In this document: piece by piece, positions 15,375-22,704 of the stretch | Position numbering within the stretch: position 1 is the stretch's first letter | How the letters are laid out: each line of letters starts with the position of its first letter | NCBI GenBank assembly: GCA_902492895.1 | Contig: CABUNG010000029.1 | Coordinates: forward strand, 1 to 32,396 | DNA length: 32,396 bases | Direction of reading: 5' to 3' | Source: an uncultured Oscillospiraceae bacterium | Lineage (GTDB): Bacteria > Bacillota > Clostridia > Oscillospirales > Acutalibacteraceae | The notes under the pieces: model-generated | Databases searched by the model: none | What the model was told of the DNA's origin: nothing | The model's input: the letters and a program-made list of their open reading frames with translations, nothing else | Made by a program: the position numbers and the translations under genes

Positions 15375-15740
15375 TCAGGCCTCGGCCTTTTCCTCTTCGA
15401 GAATGATGCCGGCCACGTGCACATTCACTTTGGTCACGGGTTTTCCGGTCATCGACTGCACCGCTACCTTCACACCGTGCTGCACATCTCCCGCCACGTC
15501 CTGAATCCGTGCGCCCAGGCGCAGATTGACATAGACGTCGATGATGGTCTCGTTTTCATTGTTGACTACCTTGACCGACTTGGCGGCGGAAGAACTGATG
15601 AGGCCCCGGATATCGGTGGGACGCTGCGCCATGCTGGCCACGCCCTGCACCTCCAGCGCCGCGGTGCTCGCGATGGTGGCAATCACGTCTTCTGAAATGA
15701 TGCAGCTGCCCTCGGACGGTTTGTATCCCTTATCATCCAT
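15375..15740 (-). CDS. Asp23/Gls24 family protein (YqhY-like)
   Basis: The 121-residue protein contains the Asp23 fold: GSCIISEDVIATIASTAALEVQGVASM, then a repeat of strands ending TKVNVHVAGIIL. In Bacillus the corresponding yqhY lies next to accBC and nusB and has been linked to control of acetyl-CoA carboxylase. Here accBC is absent from the neighbourhood. The start has a strong AGGAGG. It opens the housekeeping run after the spoIIIA operon. Confidence 0.93.
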   Translation of the reverse strand: MDDKGYKPSEGSCIISEDVIATIASTAALEVQGVASMAQRPTDIRGLISSSAAKSVKVVNNENETIIDVYVNLRLGARIQDVAGDVQHGVKVAVQSMTGKPVTKVNVHVAGIILEEEKAEA

Positions 15741-15933
15741 GACGATGACCTCCTAGAAAGATGATAGAATAAACTGCTGAGATCCGCCGCATGACCATGG
15801 GCCGGCGGTTTCGCATGGAATGTGGCAGAATCCGCACAGGATGGTGACAATCTTTCCCATGCACGTGACAACCATTCACCACATACAGCAAGCCTATTAT
15901 ACCACAAAGTCCGTCCAGGGCAACCATTTTTTC

Positions 15934-16497
15934 TTATTTTACCGGAACAATGTTGATATTCTGCGCCAGAATTTCCGACTGCGAGGTCACGATCTCGGTG
16001 ATCTGAACCGTATCCTGGACCTGCAGCCCCTCGCTGCGCACCACGATCTGGCAGTTCTTGCCCTCGATATAGACGACGCAGTCCGTAAAGCCTTTTGCCT
16101 TGACAAGGCTTTCGATCTTGCTTTCCTGCTCGATGGCTTTGGTAATGGCCTCCACCTTTTCGGCCGCCTGCTTTTTGATCTCGTCCGTCGCTTTGACGTC
16201 GTTCATCATATCTTTGACGATATCCAGCTGCTCCTGCCGAGCATTTTCCCGGTTGAGACGGGCCTGCACAAAATAGTCGGAGGGATCCCCCGTCGTGCTG
16301 GTTTCCTCCCCCGGCACCGTCGAAGGATTGCCTACATACTGGGCGTCGCCCAAATTCTTGTCGCCGGACGAGGTTCCCGTCCCGGTGGGAATACTCGGCG
16401 ACTTGTTCGCAAAGTAATAGTTCAGATACACCGCCAGTCCCAGCGCCACGATCAAGGTCGCCAGCAACACCTGTTTTTTTCCGAAGATCCCGCTCAT
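15934..16497 (-). CDS. spoIIIAH: Stage III sporulation protein AH
   Basis: The 187-residue protein has a single N-terminal membrane segment (about 8-28, KKQVLLATLIVALGLAVYLN) and a C-terminal ring-building domain in the YscJ/FliF-like class. The C-terminal sequence IEGKNCQIVVRSEGLQVQDTVQITEIV is characteristic. It sits in the mother-cell membrane and binds SpoIIQ to form the forespore channel. ATG 16497 was preferred to 16506 because the Shine-Dalgarno AAAGGA is 9 nt upstream of it and only about 1 nt from the other. It is the last gene of the spoIIIA operon. Confidence 0.93.
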   Translation of the reverse strand: MSGIFGKKQVLLATLIVALGLAVYLNYYFANKSPSIPTGTGTSSGDKNLGDAQYVGNPSTVPGEETSTTGDPSDYFVQARLNRENARQEQLDIVKDMMNDVKATDEIKKQAAEKVEAITKAIEQESKIESLVKAKGFTDCVVYIEGKNCQIVVRSEGLQVQDTVQITEIVTSQSEILAQNINIVPVK

Positions 16498-16524
16498 CCC
16501 ATCCATTCCTTTCGCCCGTAAAAT

Positions 16525-17094
16525 TTATGAGGATTTGGTTACGCACACCCGCTTGGAAGATATGTTCAGGGCGGTGGTCACCGCCTCGATGATTCGCTGC
16601 TGCACCTGCGGAAGGTCACCCCCTTCACAGACCACCACCACGCCCTTCACCGTGGGCTGGATTTCGGTCACCAGCAATCCCTGCCGTCCGTTGTCCGTAT
16701 CCACAATGATGATGTTCTGCTCCGTCCCGTCCCGTTGAGAGATTTTGTTGGAATTCGAAGCCGTATCCTCGGTCCGGTCGGTGTTGACCTTCTGCTGACT
16801 GGCATAGACATATTCGACGCCGTTTTCCAGCGTGACCATGACCTTGCACGTCCCCGCTCCCTGGATGCTGCCTACAATGGTGTTCAGCCGTTCCTCGGTT
16901 TTCGCCACAAATTCATCTGCCGAGGCCTTGGCCGACGTCGTTTTGGTCTGTTTCGGCCAGAATTCCGACAACAGAATCAGGGCGATGCCGAGGATTCCCG
17001 CGGCGATGATCAGCCGCTGCCCGGTTTTTCCTTTGAAAAAATCGATCCATTTTTTCTTCGGCGGCGCGGTTCCCGTCGCCAGTTTTTCTTCCAT
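16525..17094 (-). CDS. spoIIIAG: Stage III sporulation protein AG
   Basis: The 189-residue protein has one membrane helix near residues 25-45 (LIIAAGILGIALILLSEFW) followed by an extracytoplasmic ring-forming domain. It belongs to the SpoIIIA complex and forms the large outer ring of the channel. The C-terminal ISSKRVCVTKS end matches the family. Possible starts are ATG 17106 (MRSVMEEK) and 17094 (MEEK). 17094 is preferred because its Shine-Dalgarno spacing is the better of the two, though it is long. The neighbouring gene spoIIIAF ends at 17111. Confidence 0.92.
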   Translation of the reverse strand: MEEKLATGTAPPKKKWIDFFKGKTGQRLIIAAGILGIALILLSEFWPKQTKTTSAKASADEFVAKTEERLNTIVGSIQGAGTCKVMVTLENGVEYVYASQQKVNTDRTEDTASNSNKISQRDGTEQNIIIVDTDNGRQGLLVTEIQPTVKGVVVVCEGGDLPQVQQRIIEAVTTALNISSKRVCVTKSS

Positions 17095-17110
17095 AACGCT
17101 TCTCATCCTT

Positions 17111-17584
17111 TCAACCCGTCGCATCCAGCACGACGCTGACGCCCAGTTGCTGTTCCAACACCTCCCGGGCCGCCAGGGCCTTCGGCTTGTTTTGTTTGTC
17201 CAGATAGATCGTAACCTGCTGTATATATATGCCGCCGTCTTCGGAAGTATCCGTGGTTACGGCAATTTTTTCCGCTTTAACGCCGCGGCTTTTGAGTGCC
17301 TTCTCCGCCAGCTGTCTGACCGTGGTTTCCACCTGGCGGCGGAGCTGGGCATCCACCTTTTCCTGCAGCAGCTCGTTGGTCACCTCGCTGGGCAGGCTGC
17401 CGACGTCCAGTCCGCTGATAGAGCGCAGCTGGAGCAGCGGCATCGTCATGCAGCAAAGGAAAAAAGCCCCGAGCATCAGTTTGAAAATCTTGCCCATACC
17501 GTCCTTAGGGGCCAGCATCTGCATCAGGGCACAGCCGATCGCCGCCACGCACAGCGCTGCCGCCCAGCCCTTGATCCCGTCCAT
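17111..17584 (-). CDS. spoIIIAF: Stage III sporulation protein AF
   Basis: The 157-residue protein has two N-terminal membrane segments (AALCVAAIGCALMQML and FKLMLGAFFLCCMTM) and an extracellular domain ending in ALAAREVLEQQLGV. It is a membrane component of the SpoIIIA complex and is similar in length to Bacillus SpoIIIAF. It starts with ATG after GGGAGGGAG. Gene order AE-AF-AG is preserved, which strengthens the call for this weakly conserved protein. Confidence 0.9.
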   Translation of the reverse strand: MDGIKGWAAALCVAAIGCALMQMLAPKDGMGKIFKLMLGAFFLCCMTMPLLQLRSISGLDVGSLPSEVTNELLQEKVDAQLRRQVETTVRQLAEKALKSRGVKAEKIAVTTDTSEDGGIYIQQVTIYLDKQNKPKALAAREVLEQQLGVSVVLDATG

Positions 17585-17617
17585 ATCCGCTCTCCCTCCC
17601 TCCGTTTCGGTTCCGGT

Positions 17618-18754
17618 TCATCCGGCCGGCATGGACATGGTGACAATCGCAGTGGAAACGATCAGAAACATCGCGCAGGAGGCCAGCACGCCGATCAGGG
17701 TCTTCACGACCGACTGCGCGGCCTTGAGCAGCGTCGTCAAGGTGGTGAGGCCGAACATCTCGGACGCCATGACGCACAAACTCAGCCCCAGCGTCCACGC
17801 GACGCATTCGAGCAGCGGCGGAAGCACGATCAGCGCCGTGGCGAGGATCCCGAATCCGCCGAGGGTGGATTTGAGCAGATGCAGGCAGCTTTTGATGGTC
17901 GAGAAGGCTTCCCCCAGCGAATTGCCCACCACCGGTACGAAGCTCGACAGGGTAAATTTCACCGCCCGGCCGCCCAGGGTATCCACCGCGGCCCCCGCGA
18001 GGCTCTGCAGGGACAGCAGGCCCACAAACAGGGTGCAGCTGAGCCCCAGCAGCCAGGTGGCCGCCTTGCTTAGAAGCGTCCCGGCCGCGTCCAGCTTCAT
18101 GCCGGGGCTGACGGACCCGGTCACGCCCAGAGCCAGGGAGATGGTCATGAGGGGCACCACCACCTGCGTGGCCAGCAGCGAGATCAGCTCCGCTGCGAAC
18201 AATACCACCGACTGGTAGGACACCGCCGTCGCCGCCTGCCCGGAGGTCAGCAGCACCCCCGCGTAAACGGGGACGTAGCTCGTCATGAAGATCGACGCGC
18301 TTCCCGCTGCCTCGGACACGTTCCGGATGCAGGAGACGATCGGCACGATAACGGTTCCGCAGGCCGCGAGGGCGCAGATGACGCCGAATACCTCCGATGA
18401 GCTGTTCCGGACCGTCTCCTTGAGCCCGTCCATCCACGCACACAGCAGAATGATCCCGAGAATCACCCCGCAGGCCCGGATGGGGGATCCCGCCTGGGAC
18501 GAGAACAGGGCGAGCATCTGGCTCCAGACCGACTGGGGTTTCAGGGAAGAAAGGGAATCCATCTCCAGACTGTCGATTCCCAGCTTGTCCAAAAGCTCCC
18601 TCGTCTCGGCGGGCAGATCCCGCAGCAGCTCTTCCCCGCCGCTCGCCTCGAGCTGCTCATTATACAGTTCCTCGATGGTCTCTGCTCCGGCTGTCAAACA
18701 CAGACCCATCGCCAGCAGCAGACATACGAACAGGATTTTCACCGCTTTTTTCAT
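17618..18754 (-). CDS. spoIIIAE: Stage III sporulation protein AE
   Basis: The 378-residue polytopic protein starts with a signal peptide (KKAVKILFVCLLLAMGLCLTA, cleavage likely after GAE) and has about seven membrane segments. Family motifs such as SYVPVYAGVL, GVTGSVSPGMKLD and FVPVVGNSLGEA are present. It is the largest membrane component of the SpoIIIA complex, which supports forespore sigma-G activity. It overlaps the spoIIIAD stop by 4 bp (ATGA). Confidence 0.95.
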   Translation of the reverse strand: MKKAVKILFVCLLLAMGLCLTAGAETIEELYNEQLEASGGEELLRDLPAETRELLDKLGIDSLEMDSLSSLKPQSVWSQMLALFSSQAGSPIRACGVILGIILLCAWMDGLKETVRNSSSEVFGVICALAACGTVIVPIVSCIRNVSEAAGSASIFMTSYVPVYAGVLLTSGQAATAVSYQSVVLFAAELISLLATQVVVPLMTISLALGVTGSVSPGMKLDAAGTLLSKAATWLLGLSCTLFVGLLSLQSLAGAAVDTLGGRAVKFTLSSFVPVVGNSLGEAFSTIKSCLHLLKSTLGGFGILATALIVLPPLLECVAWTLGLSLCVMASEMFGLTTLTTLLKAAQSVVKTLIGVLASCAMFLIVSTAIVTMSMPAG

Positions 18755-19155
18755 CCGCCTGCCCCCTGTCCACCGATCAAGGACACCGCGAGCTCCCCGA
18801 TTTTCTGGAACAGCGGCAGGGCGAGCACCAGAAGGGTCACCTTGCCCGCCAGATCGGCTTTGGCGGCCAAAGCCGCCTCCCCTGCGTCCTTGCAGGCGTC
18901 GGAAGCCAACTGGGTGATCAGACAGATCCCCAGGGCCTTGAACAGAATCAAGCCATATTCGCTCGGCATGTTGGCGGCGCCCAACAGCTCTCTCAAGCTG
19001 TCGATGACCGGCGTGACCCGGACAATGACCAATGCGAGAACCCCGATCCCTGCGATGAGTGCCACCGCCATCGCCTGTTCGGGGCGCTGCTGCCGCAGGA
19101 TGACCGCCAGAAAGGCCGCGAGTACCACAATGGCTGCGATTACGCCCATATCCAT
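18751..19155 (-). CDS. spoIIIAD: Stage III sporulation protein AD
   Basis: The protein is about 134 residues if it starts at ATG 19155 (MDMGVIAAIVVL) and about 132 from ATG 19149. It has four predicted membrane helices. The family signature LRQQRPEQAMAVALIAG and the C-terminal FQKIGELAVSLI are clear. It is an integral membrane part of the SpoIIIA channel. The frame is open to a TTG at 19170 overlapping spoIIIAC, but the ATG is more likely. It overlaps spoIIIAE by 4 bp. Confidence 0.93.
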   Translation of the reverse strand: MDMGVIAAIVVLAAFLAVILRQQRPEQAMAVALIAGIGVLALVIVRVTPVIDSLRELLGAANMPSEYGLILFKALGICLITQLASDACKDAGEAALAAKADLAGKVTLLVLALPLFQKIGELAVSLIGGQGAGG

Positions 19156-19159
19156 GGCA

Positions 19160-19354
19160 TCACAACCCAAAGACCGACTTGACCATGCGGAACAGATCGC
19201 TGATTTCGGTGACCACCATCGTCAGCACGACGATGAGGCCTGCCAAAGTGGTCAGCATCGCCTGTTCCTCCCGGCCGGAACGGATGAGCACCTGATTGAG
19301 CACCGCAACAATGATGCCGATCGCAGCGATTTTAAAGATCAAATCCACGTCCAT
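19160..19354 (-). CDS. spoIIIAC: Stage III sporulation protein AC
   Basis: The 64-residue protein has two membrane helices with the conserved RSGREEQAMLTTLAGLIVVL between them. Its length matches Bacillus SpoIIIAC (about 68). It is a small membrane component of the SpoIIIA complex. It starts at ATG 19354 after GAAAGGATGG and ends 4 bp before the spoIIIAD start. Confidence 0.94.
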   Translation of the reverse strand: MDVDLIFKIAAIGIIVAVLNQVLIRSGREEQAMLTTLAGLIVVLTMVVTEISDLFRMVKSVFGL

Positions 19355-19396
19355 GCTGAAAAACCATCCTTTCTATATCCGCCTGTCCGCCCGCTG

Positions 19397-19906
19397 CTAA
19401 AGCAGCAGCAGAGCCAGGGCCATGCCGCCGGCGAAGCCCAGTGTCATATACAGCCGTCCCTTGGCCGCCGAGGCTTCCCTCGCCTCGCTCAGGCGCTGAT
19501 CGAGAAGTTCCCCGTACTGCCGGCAGTTGGCGATTTGTCCCTCGACGTCGGTTTTGCCGAGCTGGCTGCCGAATCCGTGGAGGAGTTCCCGGTCGGCCCG
19601 GGTCAATCCGGATAAGCGCCCATCCTCTTCCACGGCGGCTTCCCAGGCGTCGAGCACCCGTTCCCCGTTCCGGACCCGGGAACAGATCCGGCCAAGCAGC
19701 GGCAGTTCTCCGAACTCCCCGCTGCTTTCAGCCGCTTCGAGCAATTCCTCCACCGGTGCCGCGGTATAGCGGATCTGGTCCGCCAGCCGGGTCATAAAAC
19801 GGGACAGCTGACCGAGGACCGTCACCCGTCTTCGGAGCCCGCCCGCCGCCGTCAGGCCGAGCAGCAGCCCCGTCACCACAATGAGGAGCAATCCCGCTGT
19901 TTTCAT
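19397..19906 (-). CDS. spoIIIAB: Stage III sporulation protein AB
   Basis: The 169-residue protein has an N-terminal membrane anchor (LLLIVVTGLLLGLTAAG), a soluble helical core with the LADQIRYTAAPVEELL motif, and a C-terminal hydrophobic tail (MALALLLL). The fold resembles the type II/type IV secretion GspF-like domain. The ATG at 19906 follows GGAGG with 9-nt spacing. The preceding gene's reading frame runs 179 bp into this gene on the same strand, but in another frame. Confidence 0.93.
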   Translation of the reverse strand: MKTAGLLLIVVTGLLLGLTAAGGLRRRVTVLGQLSRFMTRLADQIRYTAAPVEELLEAAESSGEFGELPLLGRICSRVRNGERVLDAWEAAVEEDGRLSGLTRADRELLHGFGSQLGKTDVEGQIANCRQYGELLDQRLSEAREASAAKGRLYMTLGFAGGMALALLLL

Positions 19907-20846
19907 GCAGCCATGCCTCCGTTTCAAAGATGCCCGCCACTTCGCCCGGATGTCCCCGTCCGGCGAGCATCACGATATAGTCGAACGCGCCGCTTTCTAG
20001 CGCACGCCGGACCGCTTTTCTCCGCAGAAGGGACTTTCCGTCCCGGCAGTGAGCCGACGCAATCGCGGACACTCCCGCGAAGAGGCCCGCCGTCACGGCA
20101 TCCACCTCGTCTTCGCTCCCCAGCTCATCGAAAAGCAGCACATCGGGGGCCAAACACCGCACCGCCTGTCCGATTCCCGCGGGTTTCGGACAATACAGCA
20201 GAACGTCGCAGCCCCGCAGAGAGGCCTGTCCGGGCGCTTCAGGCACACCCGAGAGTTCGCCGCGCTCATCGATGACCGAAACCCGGTACCGCCGTCCGGC
20301 AAGTCCCAGGGAGAGCTGCCTCGCCAGATCCCGCAGCAGGCTGCTTTTCCCGCTGGACGGCTCCCCGCAGAGAAGCGCACTATGTACCTGGCCCCGGCCG
20401 TCGGTCAGGGCCCTGGCCAGGGCGGCAGCGCAGCCGGGATGGGGACGCGCCACCCGGATGCACAGGGAGGTGATCCCCCGCATCGAGACGATTTGTCCGT
20501 TTTCCACCACCGCGCTGCCGGCCACACCGGCGCGGCAGCCGCTCCGGGTACTGATATACCCCTGCCGCAGTTCCTGCTGATGGGTATGGACCGAATATTC
20601 GCAAAGGGCCTCAAAGGTCTCCTCCAGCTCCTGTCTTGTACAGACACGCCCATCCTGTTCTGCCTGCGCCGTCACCCGGCCGGCCGCCGTCACGGCCCAT
20701 TCCCCCGACGGCGCGGACAAGAGCAGCGGCGCGTTCGCCCGCAGGCGGATCTCCTGGGTTTCATCCCGAAGGGAGGCGGGAATCCCGCGGAGGATGTCCC
20801 GCAGGCCGGCAGGCAGATAGCCGGCCGCTCTTTCAAAGCTGTCCAT
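19728..20846 (-). CDS. spoIIIAA: Stage III sporulation protein AA (ATPase) with extended 3' frame
   Basis: This is the first gene of the operon. It encodes a secretion-type ATPase with Walker A GEPSSGKS (161-168) and Walker B VLLFDEL (237-243); conserved flanking motifs are RGITSLCIRVA and SVIDERGELSG. The ATG at 20846 has a GAGG Shine-Dalgarno. The conserved sequence ends near residue 310 (GIFET), similar in length to Bacillus SpoIIIAA (307). The reading frame continues for another 60 codons, through the start of spoIIIAB, to a stop at 19728, giving 372 residues. The extra tail (rich in Gly, Pro, Asp) looks like off-frame translation of spoIIIAB. It is either a true read-through extension or a result of a small indel near the 3' end. 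Confidence 0.88.
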   Translation of the reverse strand: MDSFERAAGYLPAGLRDILRGIPASLRDETQEIRLRANAPLLLSAPSGEWAVTAAGRVTAQAEQDGRVCTRQELEETFEALCEYSVHTHQQELRQGYISTRSGCRAGVAGSAVVENGQIVSMRGITSLCIRVARPHPGCAAALARALTDGRGQVHSALLCGEPSSGKSSLLRDLARQLSLGLAGRRYRVSVIDERGELSGVPEAPGQASLRGCDVLLYCPKPAGIGQAVRCLAPDVLLFDELGSEDEVDAVTAGLFAGVSAIASAHCRDGKSLLRRKAVRRALESGAFDYIVMLAGRGHPGEVAGIFETEAWLHENSGIAPHCGDGAAARPDGGGRAPKTGDGPRSAVPFYDPAGGPDPLYRGTGGGIARSG

Positions 20847-20914
20847 ATGCCTGTCCTCACCTCGTCTAATAGATATGAAGGGACTTGTCCGGGTAGAACC
20901 ATTTTTTTCGCCGC

Positions 20915-20943
20915 TTTACGGATAGACCTGCCGATGGTACAAT
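20915..20943 (+). promoter_or_regulatory. Promoter of the DUF1835/DUF3658 gene
   Basis: The -35 TTTACG (20915-20920) and -10 TACAAT (20938-20943) are separated by 17 bp on the plus strand, about 35 bp upstream of the start codon. The match is good at -10 and fair at -35. It lies in the divergent gap with spoIIIAA. Confidence 0.6.
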
Positions 20944-20979
20944 AAGCCTGTCAATCAATACGCGGTGGAGATGAACGCA

Positions 20980-21810
20980 ATGATCGAGGTGGTATTCAGC
21001 GACAGCGAAAAGGGCGCCATGCAGGTCGCGCGGCACGCACGGACGGGCGGGATGGAATCCGGCGGACAGGCGCTTGGAGACGTTGCCGGCCTGTCCTTTC
21101 AACTCGATATGGGGGACATTGCGGGGTCTGTAATGGACGAATCCCGTCGGGAGTTCATCGCCGGGATGTTCCGCGCCGATCCCTACGGCGAGCTGTCCGA
21201 GCTGGATGAGAGCATCCGGCAGTTTTGGGATTCCTGCACGGCGGATCTGGAAACCCTGCGGACGAGAGCGAGAGCGGGTGAGCCGGTCCGCATCTGGTTC
21301 AGCCACGCCCCTTATTCTCTTTGCGGTCTCTACGATACCCTTTATCAGCTGAAGGATTGCGATTGCCGAATCACGGCGATAAAGCTGCCGGACTATGAGC
21401 CGGCCGGGGAAAACGGTGTCGTAGAGGCGGTCTCGTGGGGCGAAATCGAGCCGGAGCGGTTCGCCGGGCATCTTCCCCTCGAGTCCGAGATTCCGAAGGC
21501 CGTCCGGCATGTCATGGCGCTGAAATGGGCGGCGCTCAAACAGGAAAACGCACCCCTGCGCGCCGTTCTGAACGGCCGCCTCCACAGCGTGGGCGAGGAT
21601 TTTTACGACACGTTTGTCCGAGGGGAGATCCCAGAGGGGCCGTTTCGCACAGCGGAACTCATCGGAGCCGTTCTGGGACGCCACCGTCTGGGGATCGGCG
21701 ACTGGCTGATCGCCGGACGGATACGCCGGATGATCGAGACGGGTGAGCTGCGCATGGTACAGAAGAATCCGGCCTTCTACCGATCCATCCTGGAAAAATC
21801 CGGGCGATGA
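20980..21810 (+). CDS. DUF1835 / DUF3658 domain protein
   Basis: The 276-residue protein starts MIEVVFSDSEKGAMQVAR, the DUF1835 opening, and its C-terminal part (GIGDWLIAGRIRRMIETGELRM) fits DUF3658. The two domains occur together in a family of cytosolic proteins with no established biochemical role. No signal peptide or membrane segment is seen. The ATG at 20980 follows GGTGGAG with 9-nt spacing; GTG at 20965 and ATG at 20971 are alternatives. It is one of the few plus-strand genes, placed between bofA and the spoIIIA operon, with its own promoter. The overlapping minus-strand ORF of similar length has no recognisable family and was rejected. Confidence 0.85.
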   Translation: MIEVVFSDSEKGAMQVARHARTGGMESGGQALGDVAGLSFQLDMGDIAGSVMDESRREFIAGMFRADPYGELSELDESIRQFWDSCTADLETLRTRARAGEPVRIWFSHAPYSLCGLYDTLYQLKDCDCRITAIKLPDYEPAGENGVVEAVSWGEIEPERFAGHLPLESEIPKAVRHVMALKWAALKQENAPLRAVLNGRLHSVGEDFYDTFVRGEIPEGPFRTAELIGAVLGRHRLGIGDWLIAGRIRRMIETGELRMVQKNPAFYRSILEKSGR

Positions 21811-21861
21811 CACAAAGGGTCAAACTATGCCGGGGGATCCCGGGTGATTTCTGCAGACAGC

Positions 21862-21896
21862 AAAAACCCCCATCCGGCCGTGAGCGGATGGGGGTT
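21862..21896. terminator. Terminator between bofA and the DUF1835 gene
   Basis: The stem AACCCCCATCCG (21865-21876) pairs with CGGATGGGGGTT (21885-21896). On the minus strand it is followed by a run of five T and so ends the yaaL-bofA transcript. On the plus strand the sequence following the stem is less T-rich, but it may still end the DUF1835 message. Confidence 0.8.
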
Positions 21897-21913
21897 CATC
21901 TTATTCATTTGAT

Positions 21914-22183
21914 TCAAGTGGCGAAAATCAGCTTGAGCACCAAAAGGGCCACCACGCCCGGCACGCCCAAAACCAGACAACTAAGCCCGGACAGCAGATT
22001 GAGTCCTAGGGAAACCCCGGTGAAGGCCCCGACCACGTTGACGGCCGCCAGGGCGCAAAGCCCCTGTGCACCGCTGCCGATCAGCCCCCGCACCGGACGT
22101 TTCGAGCGGATCAGCGCAATCGCAACCACCACCACCAAACCAACTCCCACGGCTCCGACCGCGATGCTCAGTCCCAGGCTCAT
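21914..22183 (-). CDS. bofA: Pro-sigma-K processing inhibitor BofA family protein
   Basis: The 89-residue protein has two or three membrane helices and the BofA C-terminal pattern SLGLNLLSGLSCLVLGVPGVVALLVLKLI. In Bacillus, BofA holds the SpoIVFB protease inactive in the mother-cell membrane until pro-sigma-K processing is needed. The ATG at 22183 was chosen because GGAGGAAACGGAC stands just before it; ATG 22198 has only a poor site. It directly follows yaaL, as in Bacillus. Confidence 0.9.
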   Translation of the reverse strand: MSLGLSIAVGAVGVGLVVVVAIALIRSKRPVRGLIGSGAQGLCALAAVNVVGAFTGVSLGLNLLSGLSCLVLGVPGVVALLVLKLIFAT

Positions 22184-22198
22184 GTCCGTTTCCTCCAT

Positions 22199-22447
22199 CT
22201 ATCCGTTTTTTTCTTGCACGGGTGTTCCGGCCGCATATCCCTGTGCTTTGGCCTGCCGCAGGAGATACCGGTAGCGGGCCCTCAGAGATTCCATTTCGTA
22301 AATACAAGCCTCTATCAGGTCAGGATCATTTTCCATTTCAAAACGTGCCTGCACGTTCTCCAACTGCCGGCAGACCTCCCGGATAGCCTCTCTTGTTTCA
22401 TCCGGCCGCACTTCCGGTTTTAACAGGACGCGCTTCGCGAAATCCAT
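22199..22447 (-). CDS. yaaL: DUF2508 family protein (YaaL-like)
   Basis: The 82-residue protein is mostly helical and highly charged, with REVCRQLENVQARFEMENDPDLIEACIYEMESLRARYRYLLRQA matching DUF2508. Function is unknown. In Bacillus yaaL also lies next to bofA, so conserved synteny supports the call. The ATG at 22447 follows GAAAGGCGGG. It is cotranscribed with bofA. Confidence 0.88.
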   Translation of the reverse strand: MDFAKRVLLKPEVRPDETREAIREVCRQLENVQARFEMENDPDLIEACIYEMESLRARYRYLLRQAKAQGYAAGTPVQEKNG

Positions 22448-22491
22448 GTGCTTCCCGCCTTTCAAAAAAAGTCTATGCGTAGTATTGGCAG

Positions 22492-22497
22492 ATTATA
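22492..22497 (-). promoter_or_regulatory. Possible -10 of the yaaL-bofA promoter
   Basis: A perfect TATAAT hexamer lies on the minus strand 45 bp upstream of the yaaL ATG. No TTGACA-like -35 is present at the right distance (GACGAG at 22515-22520), so the promoter, if real, is activator-dependent or uses another sigma factor. Confidence 0.4.
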
Positions 22498-22612
22498 CCG
22501 GTTTAATCATCCGCCTCGTCTCCGACTTTCAGAGCACACCGCGACTTTTTTGTCTCCGATTGAAGATGGAAGCCGGGAGCATATGGTCCGGGCTATTTTC
22601 AAGGATATAAAC

Positions 22613-22654
22613 AAAACCGGCGGCACAGTTTTCATCGACTGTGCCGCCGGTTTT
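22613..22654. terminator. Terminator downstream of the lipoprotein gene
   Basis: A 16-bp perfect stem (22613-22628 with 22639-22654; AAAACCGGCGGCACAG) closes a 10-nt loop. It is T-rich on both sides, so it can stop transcription in either direction. Its likely role is ending the minus-strand lipoprotein transcript. No plus-strand gene in the 257-bp gap can be supported. Confidence 0.85.
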
Positions 22655-22704
22655 TCTTAGTGTGTAGCAGACGAATATCCGTCTTCTTTTGCGCTCCGAG
22701 GGTT

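Noticed and set aside
20870..20877. CATATCTA as a possible sigma-E -10 for the spoIIIA operon
   Set aside because: The spacing and sequence of any -35 are poor, so a sporulation promoter cannot be supported although one is expected.
20866..21813. Long minus-strand ORF (315 codons) opposite the DUF1835 gene
   Set aside because: The plus-strand frame has the DUF1835/DUF3658 motifs, a promoter and a ribosome binding site; the minus frame has no recognisable domain and is an antisense shadow in GC-rich DNA.
22448..22660. Plus-strand ORF of 70 codons in the gap between yaaL and the lipoprotein gene
   Set aside because: No clear ribosome binding site, no recognisable motif, and its end is formed by the terminator hairpin.
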